Of a stretch of DNA of 34,926 nucleotides, positions 21,194 through 29,153 are shown piece after piece. The position numbers and the translations under genes were made by a program. The stretch's first letter is position 1. The number at the start of each line of letters is the position of its first letter. The DNA lies in NCBI RefSeq assembly GCF_024723325.1, contig NZ_JANQCH010000010.1, positions 1 through 34,926 of the forward strand. The letters run 5' to 3'. This stretch comes from Agrococcus sp. HG114 (GTDB taxonomy: Bacteria; Actinomycetota; Actinomycetes; Actinomycetales; Microbacteriaceae). Under the pieces are notes generated by a model. It did no database searches. It was not told the DNA's origin and saw only the letters and a list, made by a program, of their open reading frames with translations.

Positions 21194-23056
21194 ATGAGGA
21201 GTTCGCGCTTCGTCGTCGCAGGCGCTGCGGCGGCGGTCGTGATAGCGCTGTCCGCGCCCGCGGCGAACGCGGGGCCGGGACAGCACGGGCCGGACGACGG
21301 GCACCTGCTCGGCACCGGCGAATGGGGCAAGATCGCGCTCGTCGGCCAGGTCACGGTGCACGACGCCGAGGAGGGGCTCATCGCCGATGTGGCCGTCGAC
21401 CCGGACGGCGACTACGCCTACCTCGCCCGCTGGGGCGGGTCGGATTGCGCGGGGCCCGAGACCGGCGGTCAGGGCTCGCCCGATGGCGGCGTGTACGTCA
21501 TCGACATCTCCGACCTGGAGAGCCCCGTGGAGGTGGGCTTCATCCCCACCCACCAGGACACGCTCATCGGCGAGGGCATGCAGGTCGTCCGCTTCGAGAC
21601 GGAGCAGTTCTCGGGCGACGTGCTGGTGGTCAACCACGAGCAGTGCGGCAAGAACGGGAAGGCCGGCATCTCACTGTGGGACGTGACCGACCCCCTCAAG
21701 CCCAAGAAGCTCAGCGAGCACTTCGGCGACATCACCATCGACGGAGCGCGCGCGACGCCCGACGTCAACCAGACGCACAGCGCGTTCCTGTGGCAGGCCG
21801 ACGGGCGGGCGTACCTCGTCGCGACCGATGACGAGGAGGCGTCCGACGTCGACATCTTCGACGTGACGAACCCGAAGAAGCCGATGCTCATCGGCGAGTT
21901 CGACCTCAACGAGTTCGGCGTCTCCCAGCCGGCACTCGGTCTGACGGACTCGTTCCTGCACGACATGGTCGTGAAGGAGATCGACGGCACGTTCTACATG
22001 CTGCTCTCCTACTGGGACGGCGGCTACGTGATCCTCGACGTCGACGACCCCGCCAACCCGGTGTACGTCGCCGACAGCGACTTCGCCCCTGTCGACCCGG
22101 AGGTGCTCGCGGCCCTCGGCTACGAGCTCATCCCCGAGGGGAACGCGCACCAGGCCGAGTTCACGTCGGACGACCGCTTCGTCATCGGCACCGATGAGGA
22201 CTTCGACGCGTACCGCCTCGTCGTCACGACGGACGACGGCGATGTCGCGAACGCGCGGGCCGGCGAGCTCACGACCATCGAGGAGGCGGAGGCGATCACG
22301 GGTACCGCGGTCTTCCTCGGCAAGGCGTGCCCGGGCGACGCAGTGCTCGCAGCCCCGTCGGAGGACGGCTACATCGCGGTCGTCGAGCGCGGCGAGTGCT
22401 TCTTCGAGGAGAAGGTCCAGACGGTGCTGGCCGCCGGTGGGTACGACGCGATGCTCATCATGAACCGCGAGGGTGCCGACGCGTGCAACGCGACGACCGT
22501 GCCCTCGTACACCACGGATGAGATCCCGGTCATCTTCATCGGCCGGGAAGCGGGGTACGACCTGTTCGACACCGCGGGCTTCGACATCGACGCGTGCCTG
22601 GAGGGCGATGAGACGGTCGACGCGCCGATCGCGGTCGGCACCGTGGGCGATGTGGTCACGGATGTCGGAGCCGTCTTCGACGGCTGGGGCTACGTGCACC
22701 TCTTCGCGGTGGGCGACGACATGAGCCTCACGGACGTGGACACGTTCGTGATCCCCGAGGCGATGGACCCGGACTTCGCGGAGGGCTTCGGCGACCTGTC
22801 GGTGCACGAGGTGGCCACAGACCCGCTCGACCCGTCGCTGGCCTACCTGTCGTACTACAGCGGCGGGCTGCGGGCGGTGCAGATCCAGTGCGCCTCCGAG
22901 GCCGACCCGACGACGTGCGAGCTCGTGGAGGTCGGCGGCTACCTCGACCCCGAGGGGAACAACTTCTGGGGCGTCGAGACGTTCGTCCGCGACGGCCAGA
23001 CGTACATCCTGGCGAGCGACCGCGACTCCGGCCTCTGGATCTTCGTCGATCCGTGA
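21194..23056 (+). CDS. Secreted LVIVD-repeat beta-propeller-like protein with PA domain insert
   Basis: The 620-residue exported protein has a signal peptide of about 26 residues (RSSRF, a hydrophobic Ala/Val core, ANA|GPG). The body contains LVIVD-type repeats, seen as GVYVIDISDLESPVEVG, GISLWDVTDPLKPKKL, VDIFDVTNPKKPMLIGE and GYVILDVDDPANPVYV, continuing at the C-terminus with GGLRAVQIQC and SGLWIFVDP. Between about residues 366 and 462 lies a protease-associated (PA) domain: ACPGDAVLAAP, IAVVERGECFFEEKVQ, AMLIMNREG, IPVIFIGREAG. There are at least eight Cys, probably disulfides, and no LPXTG or protease active site. AAGGAG (21181-21186) supports the ATG. It likely binds a ligand or peptide outside the cell. 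Confidence 0.84.
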   Translation: MRSSRFVVAGAAAAVVIALSAPAANAGPGQHGPDDGHLLGTGEWGKIALVGQVTVHDAEEGLIADVAVDPDGDYAYLARWGGSDCAGPETGGQGSPDGGVYVIDISDLESPVEVGFIPTHQDTLIGEGMQVVRFETEQFSGDVLVVNHEQCGKNGKAGISLWDVTDPLKPKKLSEHFGDITIDGARATPDVNQTHSAFLWQADGRAYLVATDDEEASDVDIFDVTNPKKPMLIGEFDLNEFGVSQPALGLTDSFLHDMVVKEIDGTFYMLLSYWDGGYVILDVDDPANPVYVADSDFAPVDPEVLAALGYELIPEGNAHQAEFTSDDRFVIGTDEDFDAYRLVVTTDDGDVANARAGELTTIEEAEAITGTAVFLGKACPGDAVLAAPSEDGYIAVVERGECFFEEKVQTVLAAGGYDAMLIMNREGADACNATTVPSYTTDEIPVIFIGREAGYDLFDTAGFDIDACLEGDETVDAPIAVGTVGDVVTDVGAVFDGWGYVHLFAVGDDMSLTDVDTFVIPEAMDPDFAEGFGDLSVHEVATDPLDPSLAYLSYYSGGLRAVQIQCASEADPTTCELVEVGGYLDPEGNNFWGVETFVRDGQTYILASDRDSGLWIFVDP

Positions 23057-23072
23057 GCCCGGGCTGCGGGAG

Positions 23073-23111
23073 CGCCCGGAGGGGTCGGCATCGTGCCGGC
23101 CCCTCCGGGCG
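23073..23111 (+). terminator. Terminator after the LVIVD protein
   Basis: CGCCCGGAGGGG (23073-23084) pairs with CCCCTCCGGGCG (23100-23111). Five more pairs continue inward (TCGGC with GCCGG, one G-T), leaving a 5-nt loop: a 17-bp stem starting 17 bp after the stop. Confidence 0.85.
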
Positions 23112-23187
23112 TTCCGGGCGTCCTCCCGCGCCGCGACTCGCTCGGCGGGAAGCGCGGTACGGTCGGAGGCAGGCGGAAAGGCGGATC

Positions 23188-24066
23188 GTGACCGGTCACC
23201 CCGAGAGCGCGGGCGCGGGCGCGCTCAGCGACCTCGTGCGCGGCGCGCTCGACACGCTCAGCGACGGCGAGCGGAAGGTGGCGAGGGCACTGCTCGCGCA
23301 CTACCCGATCGCGGGTCTCGAGACCGTCGCCGAGCTCGCCCGGCGCGCGAGCGTCAGCCCGCCGACGGTCGTGCGCTTCGTCACTCGGCTCGGCTTCGGC
23401 GGCTACCCCGAGTTCCAGCGACGGCTGATGCGGGAGGTGCACGAGCGCCTCGGCTCACCGCTCGAGCAGTACGGCCGCCCGGAGCTGCACGTCGCCGACG
23501 ACGGCCTCGCGCGCGCGGCGCGCATCCTCTCCGCCGGCGTCACCGGCACGATCGACGCGCTCCCGCAGCGCGAGTTCGACGTCGCGGTCGAGCTGCTGTC
23601 CGATCCGCGCCGCCCCGTCTCGCTCGTCGGCGGTCGCTTCAGCCGGATGCTCGCGCAGTACCTCGGGTCGCACCTCGCGCTGCTGCGCCCGCACACGGCC
23701 GTGCTCGAGGAGGGCGAGCTCGGGCGGCTGACGGCGGTCTCGGACCTGGAGCGGCGCAGTGTGCTCGTGGTGTTCGACTACCGGAGGTACGACCCCGAGG
23801 TCGTGCGGCTCGCGCGCGTCGCGAGCGAGCGGGGCGCCGCCGTCGTGCTGTTCACGGACCGCTGGCTCTCCCCTGCGGCCGAGGTCGCGACTGCGGTCCT
23901 GCCCTCGGACGTCCACGCGCCGTCGCCGTTCGACTCGCTCGTGCCCGCGCTCGCGCTCGTCGAGGCCGTGATCGCCGGCGTGACGGCGCGGCGAGGCGAG
24001 GCGGGCAGGGAGCGCATCGAGCAGGTCGAGGCGCTGCGGGGCGCAGCAGCGGCGCGCGGCCGCTGA
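23188..24066 (+). CDS. RpiR/MurR-family regulator (HTH_6 plus SIS)
   Basis: The 292-residue protein has the N-terminal RpiR helix-turn-helix (LSDGERKVARALLAHYP, ETVAELARRASVSPPTVVRFVTRLGFGGYPEFQRRL) and a C-terminal SIS sugar-isomerase-like domain (VSLVGGRFSRMLAQYLGSHL, SVLVVFDYRRYDPEVVRLARVASERGAAVVLFTD). Many RpiR proteins of this kind next to amino-compound operons sense amino acids or acids rather than sugar phosphates. The GTG start at 23188 is preceded by a purine-rich GGAAAGG. The gene converges on the five-gene minus-strand operon with a 4-bp gap. It is therefore the leading candidate for binding the repeat at 30662-30681, though the distance is 6.6 kb. Confidence 0.87.
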   Translation: MTGHPESAGAGALSDLVRGALDTLSDGERKVARALLAHYPIAGLETVAELARRASVSPPTVVRFVTRLGFGGYPEFQRRLMREVHERLGSPLEQYGRPELHVADDGLARAARILSAGVTGTIDALPQREFDVAVELLSDPRRPVSLVGGRFSRMLAQYLGSHLALLRPHTAVLEEGELGRLTAVSDLERRSVLVVFDYRRYDPEVVRLARVASERGAAVVLFTDRWLSPAAEVATAVLPSDVHAPSPFDSLVPALALVEAVIAGVTARRGEAGRERIEQVEALRGAAAARGR

Positions 24067-24070
24067 CGGC

Positions 24071-25429
24071 TCACCAGCCCTGGAACGGCGCGAGCTGCTC
24101 GTCCGAGACGAGCCCCGCGACAGCGTCGTCGATCGCCTGCGCCACGATCGACGCAGCCTGCTGGGTCTCGCGCTCCGAGATGGTCAGCGGCGGCGTCAGC
24201 TCCAGCACGTTGCCGCGCACCGGGTACGCGACGGCGCCGAGCTCCCAGCACCGGTACGCGACGCGCGCCGTGAGCGCGGTCGCCGGCGCAGCGCCTTCGC
24301 GGCCCTCCACGAGCTCGACGCCGAGGGAGAGCCCGCGCCCGCGGACGTGGCCGACGTGCGCCGCGCCGGGTCGGCCGCTCGAGGCGTAGTCCTCGAGCAG
24401 GCGGCGCAGCTGCGCGCCGCGACGGCGCGCGTTCCGCGTCGCCTCCCCGTCCCGCACGAGCCGCAGCACCGCGCGCCCCGCCGCGCATGAGATCGGGTTG
24501 CCGATCGTCGTCATCAGGGCCGACGCGACCGGCTCGTCGAGCACCTCCGCGGGCCCGACCGCGGCCGAGAGAGGCAGGCCGCCGCCGAGCGCCTTGCCGA
24601 GCGTGAGCACGTCCGGCAGCACCGCCTCGTGCTCGAAGGCGTGCGTGCGACCGGTGCGTCCGAGGCCCACCTTGACCTCGTCGAGCACGAGGTACGCGCC
24701 GTGCGCGTCGCAGAGCCCGCGGAGGCCCTCGAGGAAGCCCACGGCCGGCACGATGACCCCGCCGTCGGACTGGATCGGCTCGACGATCACCGCCGCGATC
24801 GTTCCGCGCTCGAGCGCGCGCGCCGAGCGGGCGAGGACGTCGGCGACAGCGGTCGCACTGTCGCCGGTGTGCGGGCGGAACGGATCGGGATACGGCAGGA
24901 GCTCGACGAAGGGATCGGCAGGAGCGCCGGCGGCGACGTGCACGCCCGAGACGCCCTGCGCGACGCCGAAGCCGCCGTGGTAGCCCTGCTCGAACGCGAG
25001 GATGCCCGGGCGTCCCGTCGCGTGCCGGCAGCCCCGCAGCGCCACATCGTTCGCATCCGTCCCGGCATGGCCGAGGTACACGCGCCGAGCGGTGGCGGGC
25101 GACCGCGCGGGCACGAGCGCGAGGAGCTCCTCGGCGAGGGCGACGGCGTCGGGATGCGTGCCCGAGAGGATCGACGCGCCGGCCGGGGCCGCGGCCGCGT
25201 CGGCGATCGCGCGGGCGATCGTCGGCTCGCCGTAGCCGAAGCCCGCGGCGGTCCAGCTCGCGCTGAGGTCGAGCAGCTCGCGACCGCCTGGTTCGACGAG
25301 CGTCGACCCCTGGCCCCGCACGGCGGCGAGGGGGAAGAAGCGCAGCCGCTCGACCCCCGCGATGGCCTTCGCGTCGCGAGCGGTCAGGTCCTCGACCTCC
25401 GCGCGGGAGCGCCCGGCCGGAGCGATCAT
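24071..25429 (-). CDS. Class III PLP-dependent aminotransferase
   Basis: The 452-residue fold-type I enzyme of the GABA/ornithine/glutamate-semialdehyde group has the PLP lysine K279 in LTLGKALGGGLPLSAA, D250 in LVLDEVKVGLGRTG, the phosphate-binding GHAGTDAND, and VEPIQSDGG. The ending ELTPPLTISE is usual for omega-aminotransferases. It is the last gene of the permease/GS-like/amidohydrolase/M20 operon; its ATG overlaps the M20 stop (ATGA). It probably transaminates an omega-amino product released by the upstream enzymes. No aldehyde dehydrogenase is adjacent. The specific donor is unknown. Confidence 0.88.
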   Translation of the reverse strand: MIAPAGRSRAEVEDLTARDAKAIAGVERLRFFPLAAVRGQGSTLVEPGGRELLDLSASWTAAGFGYGEPTIARAIADAAAAPAGASILSGTHPDAVALAEELLALVPARSPATARRVYLGHAGTDANDVALRGCRHATGRPGILAFEQGYHGGFGVAQGVSGVHVAAGAPADPFVELLPYPDPFRPHTGDSATAVADVLARSARALERGTIAAVIVEPIQSDGGVIVPAVGFLEGLRGLCDAHGAYLVLDEVKVGLGRTGRTHAFEHEAVLPDVLTLGKALGGGLPLSAAVGPAEVLDEPVASALMTTIGNPISCAAGRAVLRLVRDGEATRNARRRGAQLRRLLEDYASSGRPGAAHVGHVRGRGLSLGVELVEGREGAAPATALTARVAYRCWELGAVAYPVRGNVLELTPPLTISERETQQAASIVAQAIDDAVAGLVSDEQLAPFQGW

Positions 25430-26670
25430 CCGGCGGCCGCGGCCTCAGCCACCGCGCTCCGGTGGTGCTCGAGGCCGAGCACTCGCTCGGCCGCCGCGAG
25501 ATAGCCGGCGAGCAGCGCGCGGGCGACATCGCCGACCGACTCGTCTCCGGGGAGGAAGCGGGAATCGTGCAGCGCCGGCTGCGGATGCTGCCCTGCGGTC
25601 TCGACGCCGACGAAGAGCATGAGCGAGGGCACCGCCTCGCTGAAGTACGAGAAGTCGTCGGCGCCGAGCGAGCGGAGCGGCTCGGCGGCGTCGACCCCGA
25701 GCCGCGCCAGCCAGTCATCCGCCCCGAGCGCGAGCGCCGAGTCGTTCATCAGCACCGGCTCGCCCTCGATGCGCACCGCCTCGGCGCGCGTCCCGAACGC
25801 CTCGGCGGTCCTCGCGGCCATCGCCTGCACCGCGTCGAACAGCCGCCGGCGATCCCCCGGGTCGGTCGTGCGCATCGTGGCCCGGAGTCGGGCCTCAGCC
25901 GGCAGGACGTTCGCCGCACCCTCCCCCGCGGTGAGGGTGCCGACGCTGATCAGCGCGGGGTGCAGCGGCGAGACGGTGCGTCGCACCACCTCTGGCAGCG
26001 CGATCGCGACGTGGGCGATCGCGGCGACCACATCGGCGCCCTCGTGCGGGTAGCCGCCGTGCCCGCCGCGGCCCTCGATGCGGATCTCGAGCTCGTCGGC
26101 TGCGGCATTGATGAAGCCGCTGCCGGTGGCGACCGCGCCGGTCGGCACGCCGGGGTGCACGTGCGCGGCGATGACGTGGGCGACGTCGAGCCGCTCGAGC
26201 GCCCCCTCGCGGAGGATGTCGAGCGCTCCGGACGGGTAGCTCTCCTCGCGCGGCTGCAGGACCGCGACGAGGCCGACGGGCAGGTCGAGGCCGGCGGATG
26301 CGCGCACGAGCGCCGCAAGGGCGGCCTGGTGCACGTCGTGCCCGCACGCATGCATCGCTGCGCCCTCAGCGGCGAAGGCCGCCCCCGTGCGCTCGGCGAT
26401 CGGCAGCGCGTCGAGCTCCGCGCGGATGGCCACGGTGGGCCCGGCGGCGGGTCCGAGCCGTGCGATGCCGCCCGTGCCGGCGACCTCGTCGAAGCGCACG
26501 AGGTCCGTGAGATGGGCGGTGACGCGCTCCGTGGCGGCTCCCTCCTCGCCGGAGAGGCACGGCATCGCGTGCAGGTCGTGCCGCAGCCCCACCGCCGCGG
26601 GGAGCTCCCGCTCGAGCGCTGCGCTCCAGCGGGCGGCGAGCTCGACGAGCCGAGCGGGGTCCGCGCTCAC
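25426..26670 (-). CDS. M20-family amidohydrolase/peptidase (M20D-like)
   Basis: The 414-residue protein has the binuclear metal site of the IAA-amino-acid hydrolase/aminoacylase (M20D) branch: HDLHAMPCLSGEE, MHACGHDVHQAAL (C109, H111), QPREES (E142-E143), HVHPGVPTGAVATG, and the dimerisation region GRGGHGGYPHEGADVV. ADDFSYFSEAVPSLMLFVG near the end is typical. These enzymes cleave N-acyl or amide bonds of amino acids. The GTG start overlaps the amidohydrolase stop (GTGA). Operon position suggests hydrolysis of an amide-linked intermediate made by the GS-like ligase. Confidence 0.88.
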   Translation of the reverse strand: MSADPARLVELAARWSAALERELPAAVGLRHDLHAMPCLSGEEGAATERVTAHLTDLVRFDEVAGTGGIARLGPAAGPTVAIRAELDALPIAERTGAAFAAEGAAMHACGHDVHQAALAALVRASAGLDLPVGLVAVLQPREESYPSGALDILREGALERLDVAHVIAAHVHPGVPTGAVATGSGFINAAADELEIRIEGRGGHGGYPHEGADVVAAIAHVAIALPEVVRRTVSPLHPALISVGTLTAGEGAANVLPAEARLRATMRTTDPGDRRRLFDAVQAMAARTAEAFGTRAEAVRIEGEPVLMNDSALALGADDWLARLGVDAAEPLRSLGADDFSYFSEAVPSLMLFVGVETAGQHPQPALHDSRFLPGDESVGDVARALLAGYLAAAERVLGLEHHRSAVAEAAAAG

Positions 26671-27836
26671 GCCTCGTCCGTCCGCGCGGCATCGAGCCGG
26701 TAGACGCGCCGGGCGTTGCGCCACGCGACCAGCTCGGCGACGCGCCGCTGCTCCGCGAGGGGCCAGCCGTCGCGCGCGGCGAAGGCGTCGAGCGCGTGCC
26801 CGAGGCCGCGGCGGAACAGCAGAGCCCCGAGGTGGTAGAGCTCGGCGACGCCGAAGGCGTCCGACGAGAACAGGATCTTGTGGAACGGCGCGAGCTCGAG
26901 GGTCTCGGCGATCACCTCCACCGAACGCGCCCCGGTGTAGTTGATCGCGAGCCCGACGTCGAAGTAGACGTGCGGGAAGACCTGGGCGAGGTAGCCCGCC
27001 TCGCGCTGGAACGGGTAGCAGTGCAGGAGCAGGATGCGCGCCCCCGAGTCGCGGGTCGCGCGCAGGAAGCCGGTGAGCAGCAGCGGGCTGCACCGGTGGA
27101 GGTCGACGTCGGCGTCGCCGTAGCCCACGTGGAACTGGATCGCGCGCTCGCGGTCCACCGCCGTCCACAGCAGGTGGCGGATGATGACCTCATCCTCGAG
27201 GCGCGCGGCCCCCGTGCCGAGGCGACCTGCCCACGCCTCGACCGCGGCGTCGACCTCCGCGTCGGCGGGCCGAGCGGCATCGAAGTCGAGGCCGATCCGG
27301 TACGCGGCGATCGACTTGACGCCGACAGCGCGCTCGAGCCGCTCGTCGAGGCGGCGCGCGAAGGCCGTGCGGAACGCGCGCGGCTCGCACCCTTCCTCCA
27401 GCAGCTCCTCGGCGAGCCGCTCGAGGCGCACGACCTCGTGCGTGCTCGCGGCGGAGGCCGCCGCCATGCCCGCGGGGTCGAGGATCTCGTCGCCCCGATG
27501 GCCGGTCTCGATCAGGTACTCGCTGATGCCGGCGGCGCGCAGCAGGCGCTCGCTCGCCTCGGCGCCGAGCTCGCGGCGGCGCTCGAGGTAGTCGTCGGGG
27601 CTCGCGAAGGCCGGCAGCCCGAGCACGGGCGCGCAGTAGCGGCGGATGGCGAAGCCGACCTGGGTGTCGAAGTGCGACGTGCCCTCCGGCGCCGCCCAGT
27701 CGGACTCCGTGATGAGGTCCTCGAAGGCCGCTCGCTCGAGCGGCGCCACCATGACGCCGTGGCAGTGGTGGTCGATCAGCGGGATGCCGTCCAGCGCTTC
27801 GTGCATCGGGCCATCCGCTCGCAGGTCAGTAGACAC
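26667..27836 (-). CDS. FluG-type amidohydrolase (nodulin-6/NodGS N-terminal homologue)
   Basis: The 389-residue TIM-barrel amidohydrolase has the first metal motif IDHHCHG (H24, H26), QFHVGYGDADVDL, LLHCYPFQREAGYLA, FDVGLAINYTG and the late Asp in ILFSSDAFG. These are features of the amidohydrolase-2 half of fungal FluG and plant NodGS, which is naturally fused to a glutamine-synthetase half. Here the GS-like gene lies immediately upstream, with an 11-bp overlap. I use the GTG at 27834-27836, inside the GS gene's end; an ATG 30 bp in is an alternative. It likely hydrolyses a gamma-glutamyl or related amide; the substrate is unproven. Confidence 0.86.
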   Translation of the reverse strand: MSTDLRADGPMHEALDGIPLIDHHCHGVMVAPLERAAFEDLITESDWAAPEGTSHFDTQVGFAIRRYCAPVLGLPAFASPDDYLERRRELGAEASERLLRAAGISEYLIETGHRGDEILDPAGMAAASAASTHEVVRLERLAEELLEEGCEPRAFRTAFARRLDERLERAVGVKSIAAYRIGLDFDAARPADAEVDAAVEAWAGRLGTGAARLEDEVIIRHLLWTAVDRERAIQFHVGYGDADVDLHRCSPLLLTGFLRATRDSGARILLLHCYPFQREAGYLAQVFPHVYFDVGLAINYTGARSVEVIAETLELAPFHKILFSSDAFGVAELYHLGALLFRRGLGHALDAFAARDGWPLAEQRRVAELVAWRNARRVYRLDAARTDEA

Positions 27837-29151
27837 CCGTGTACACCTCGCACTGCTCGGCGAGCGAGCGCGCCTGCACGGAGGCGAACTCGTCGCGCTT
27901 GATCGCCTCGAACGTGGCGAGGAACGCGGGCGAGAACCAGCCGGAGACCACCTTGTCGCGACGGAGCATCGTGAGCGCCTCCTCGAGGTCGCGCGGGAGC
28001 CGGGCGAGGCCGGCGTGGCGACCGTCGAGGTCGAGCTCGCCCTCGACGATCTCGGGGGTCTCGAGCCCCTCGCGGATGCCCTGCATGCCGGCCCGCAGGA
28101 TCATGCCGAGCAGGATCCACGGGTTGGCGCCGATGTCGCCGCCCCGGAACTCGAAGTGCAGCTGACGGCTCGGGTCGCGGCCGTCGATCTCGTTCGTGGG
28201 GCAGATGCGCAGCAGCGCCTCGCGGTTCTGCAGGCCGAGGAACGCGCGCGCCGTCGACCAGTTGTGCGGCGCGAGCCGCAGGTAGCTCGTGGCGAGCGGC
28301 GCGAAGAGCGCCGCCATCGCCGGGCCATGGCGCACGATGCCCGCGGCGAAGCTGCCGGCCAGCTCGGACAGACGGCCCGGGCGCGCAGGGTCGAACACGA
28401 GCGTGCGCCCCTCGGCGTCGTCGAGCCCGAAGTGCACGTGCACTCCGTTCCCGGTCTCGCCGGGTGCCACCACGGGTGCGAACGACGCCTCGCGGCCGTG
28501 CGCGTCGAAGATGTCGTAGACGATGTCGCGCACGAGGATGGCCCGGTCGGCGGCCGCGAGCGGATCCGTCGGGGCGACCGTGATCTCGTACTGGTGCCGG
28601 CCGTACTCCGGGAGCCAAGTCTCGGGCTCGAGGCCCGCGCGGTGGAGCACGCTCATGAGCGCGGAGCCGATGGGCTCTGCGTTCCGGAACGCCTGCAGCG
28701 AGAAGGGATGGTGGTCGCCCTTCGCGCTCACGTCGACGAACTCGTGCTCGAACGCGCACCGCGTCGTGATGCCGAACTCCTCGCGCAGCTGCGCCACGGC
28801 GTCGCGGAGGAACGTGCGGGGGCAGCTCTCCCAGGGCGAGCCGTCGGTGTCGACGAGGTCGGCGAAGACGATGTTGAGCGGCGGGCGGCCGGGGATGCCG
28901 TCGACCCGGGTGAGCGAGCCGTGGTCGGGCTTCAGGCGCAGATCGCCCGTCGAGCCGTAGGGGATGTCGTCGACGATGTGGCCGAGTGAGCCGATGCCGA
29001 GGTTGGCAGGGACCCAGCCGAGCGACGTGTCGGGCCCGAAGTCGGCGAGGCGCATCGATCGCCCCTTCGTCCGCGCCGCGATGTCGGTCGTCGCGATGAA
29101 GATGAGCTCGTCGAGCTCGGGTGCGCTCTCGCGCGGTGCGCCGGCGTGCAT
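27826..29151 (-). CDS. Glutamine synthetase-like gamma-glutamyl ligase (GlnA/PuuA/FluG-C family)
   Basis: The 441-residue GS-fold enzyme has the N-terminal grasp (LIFIATTDIAARTKGRSM). The catalytic domain includes FEHEFVD, YEITVAPTDPLAAADRAI, NGVHVHFGL (the His that binds glutamate/ATP), LRLAPHNWSTARAF and HFEFRGGDIGANPWILLGM. The canonical GlnA adenylylation loop and the KRLVPGYEAP block are altered to RLAPHNWS, so it is more likely a gamma-glutamyl-amine ligase such as PuuA/GlnT-type or the FluG C-terminal half than the housekeeping enzyme. The ATG at 29149-29151 starts 2 bp after the permease stop. It would use ATP to couple glutamate to the amine imported by the permease. Confidence 0.88.
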   Translation of the reverse strand: MHAGAPRESAPELDELIFIATTDIAARTKGRSMRLADFGPDTSLGWVPANLGIGSLGHIVDDIPYGSTGDLRLKPDHGSLTRVDGIPGRPPLNIVFADLVDTDGSPWESCPRTFLRDAVAQLREEFGITTRCAFEHEFVDVSAKGDHHPFSLQAFRNAEPIGSALMSVLHRAGLEPETWLPEYGRHQYEITVAPTDPLAAADRAILVRDIVYDIFDAHGREASFAPVVAPGETGNGVHVHFGLDDAEGRTLVFDPARPGRLSELAGSFAAGIVRHGPAMAALFAPLATSYLRLAPHNWSTARAFLGLQNREALLRICPTNEIDGRDPSRQLHFEFRGGDIGANPWILLGMILRAGMQGIREGLETPEIVEGELDLDGRHAGLARLPRDLEEALTMLRRDKVVSGWFSPAFLATFEAIKRDEFASVQARSLAEQCEVYTGVY

Positions 29152-29153
29152 GA

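Noticed and set aside
27826-29151. GS-like gene considered as the housekeeping glnA.
   Set aside because: The motif blocks differ from GlnA (RLAPHNWS, FEHEFVD), no adenylylation loop is evident, and the operon context is catabolic.
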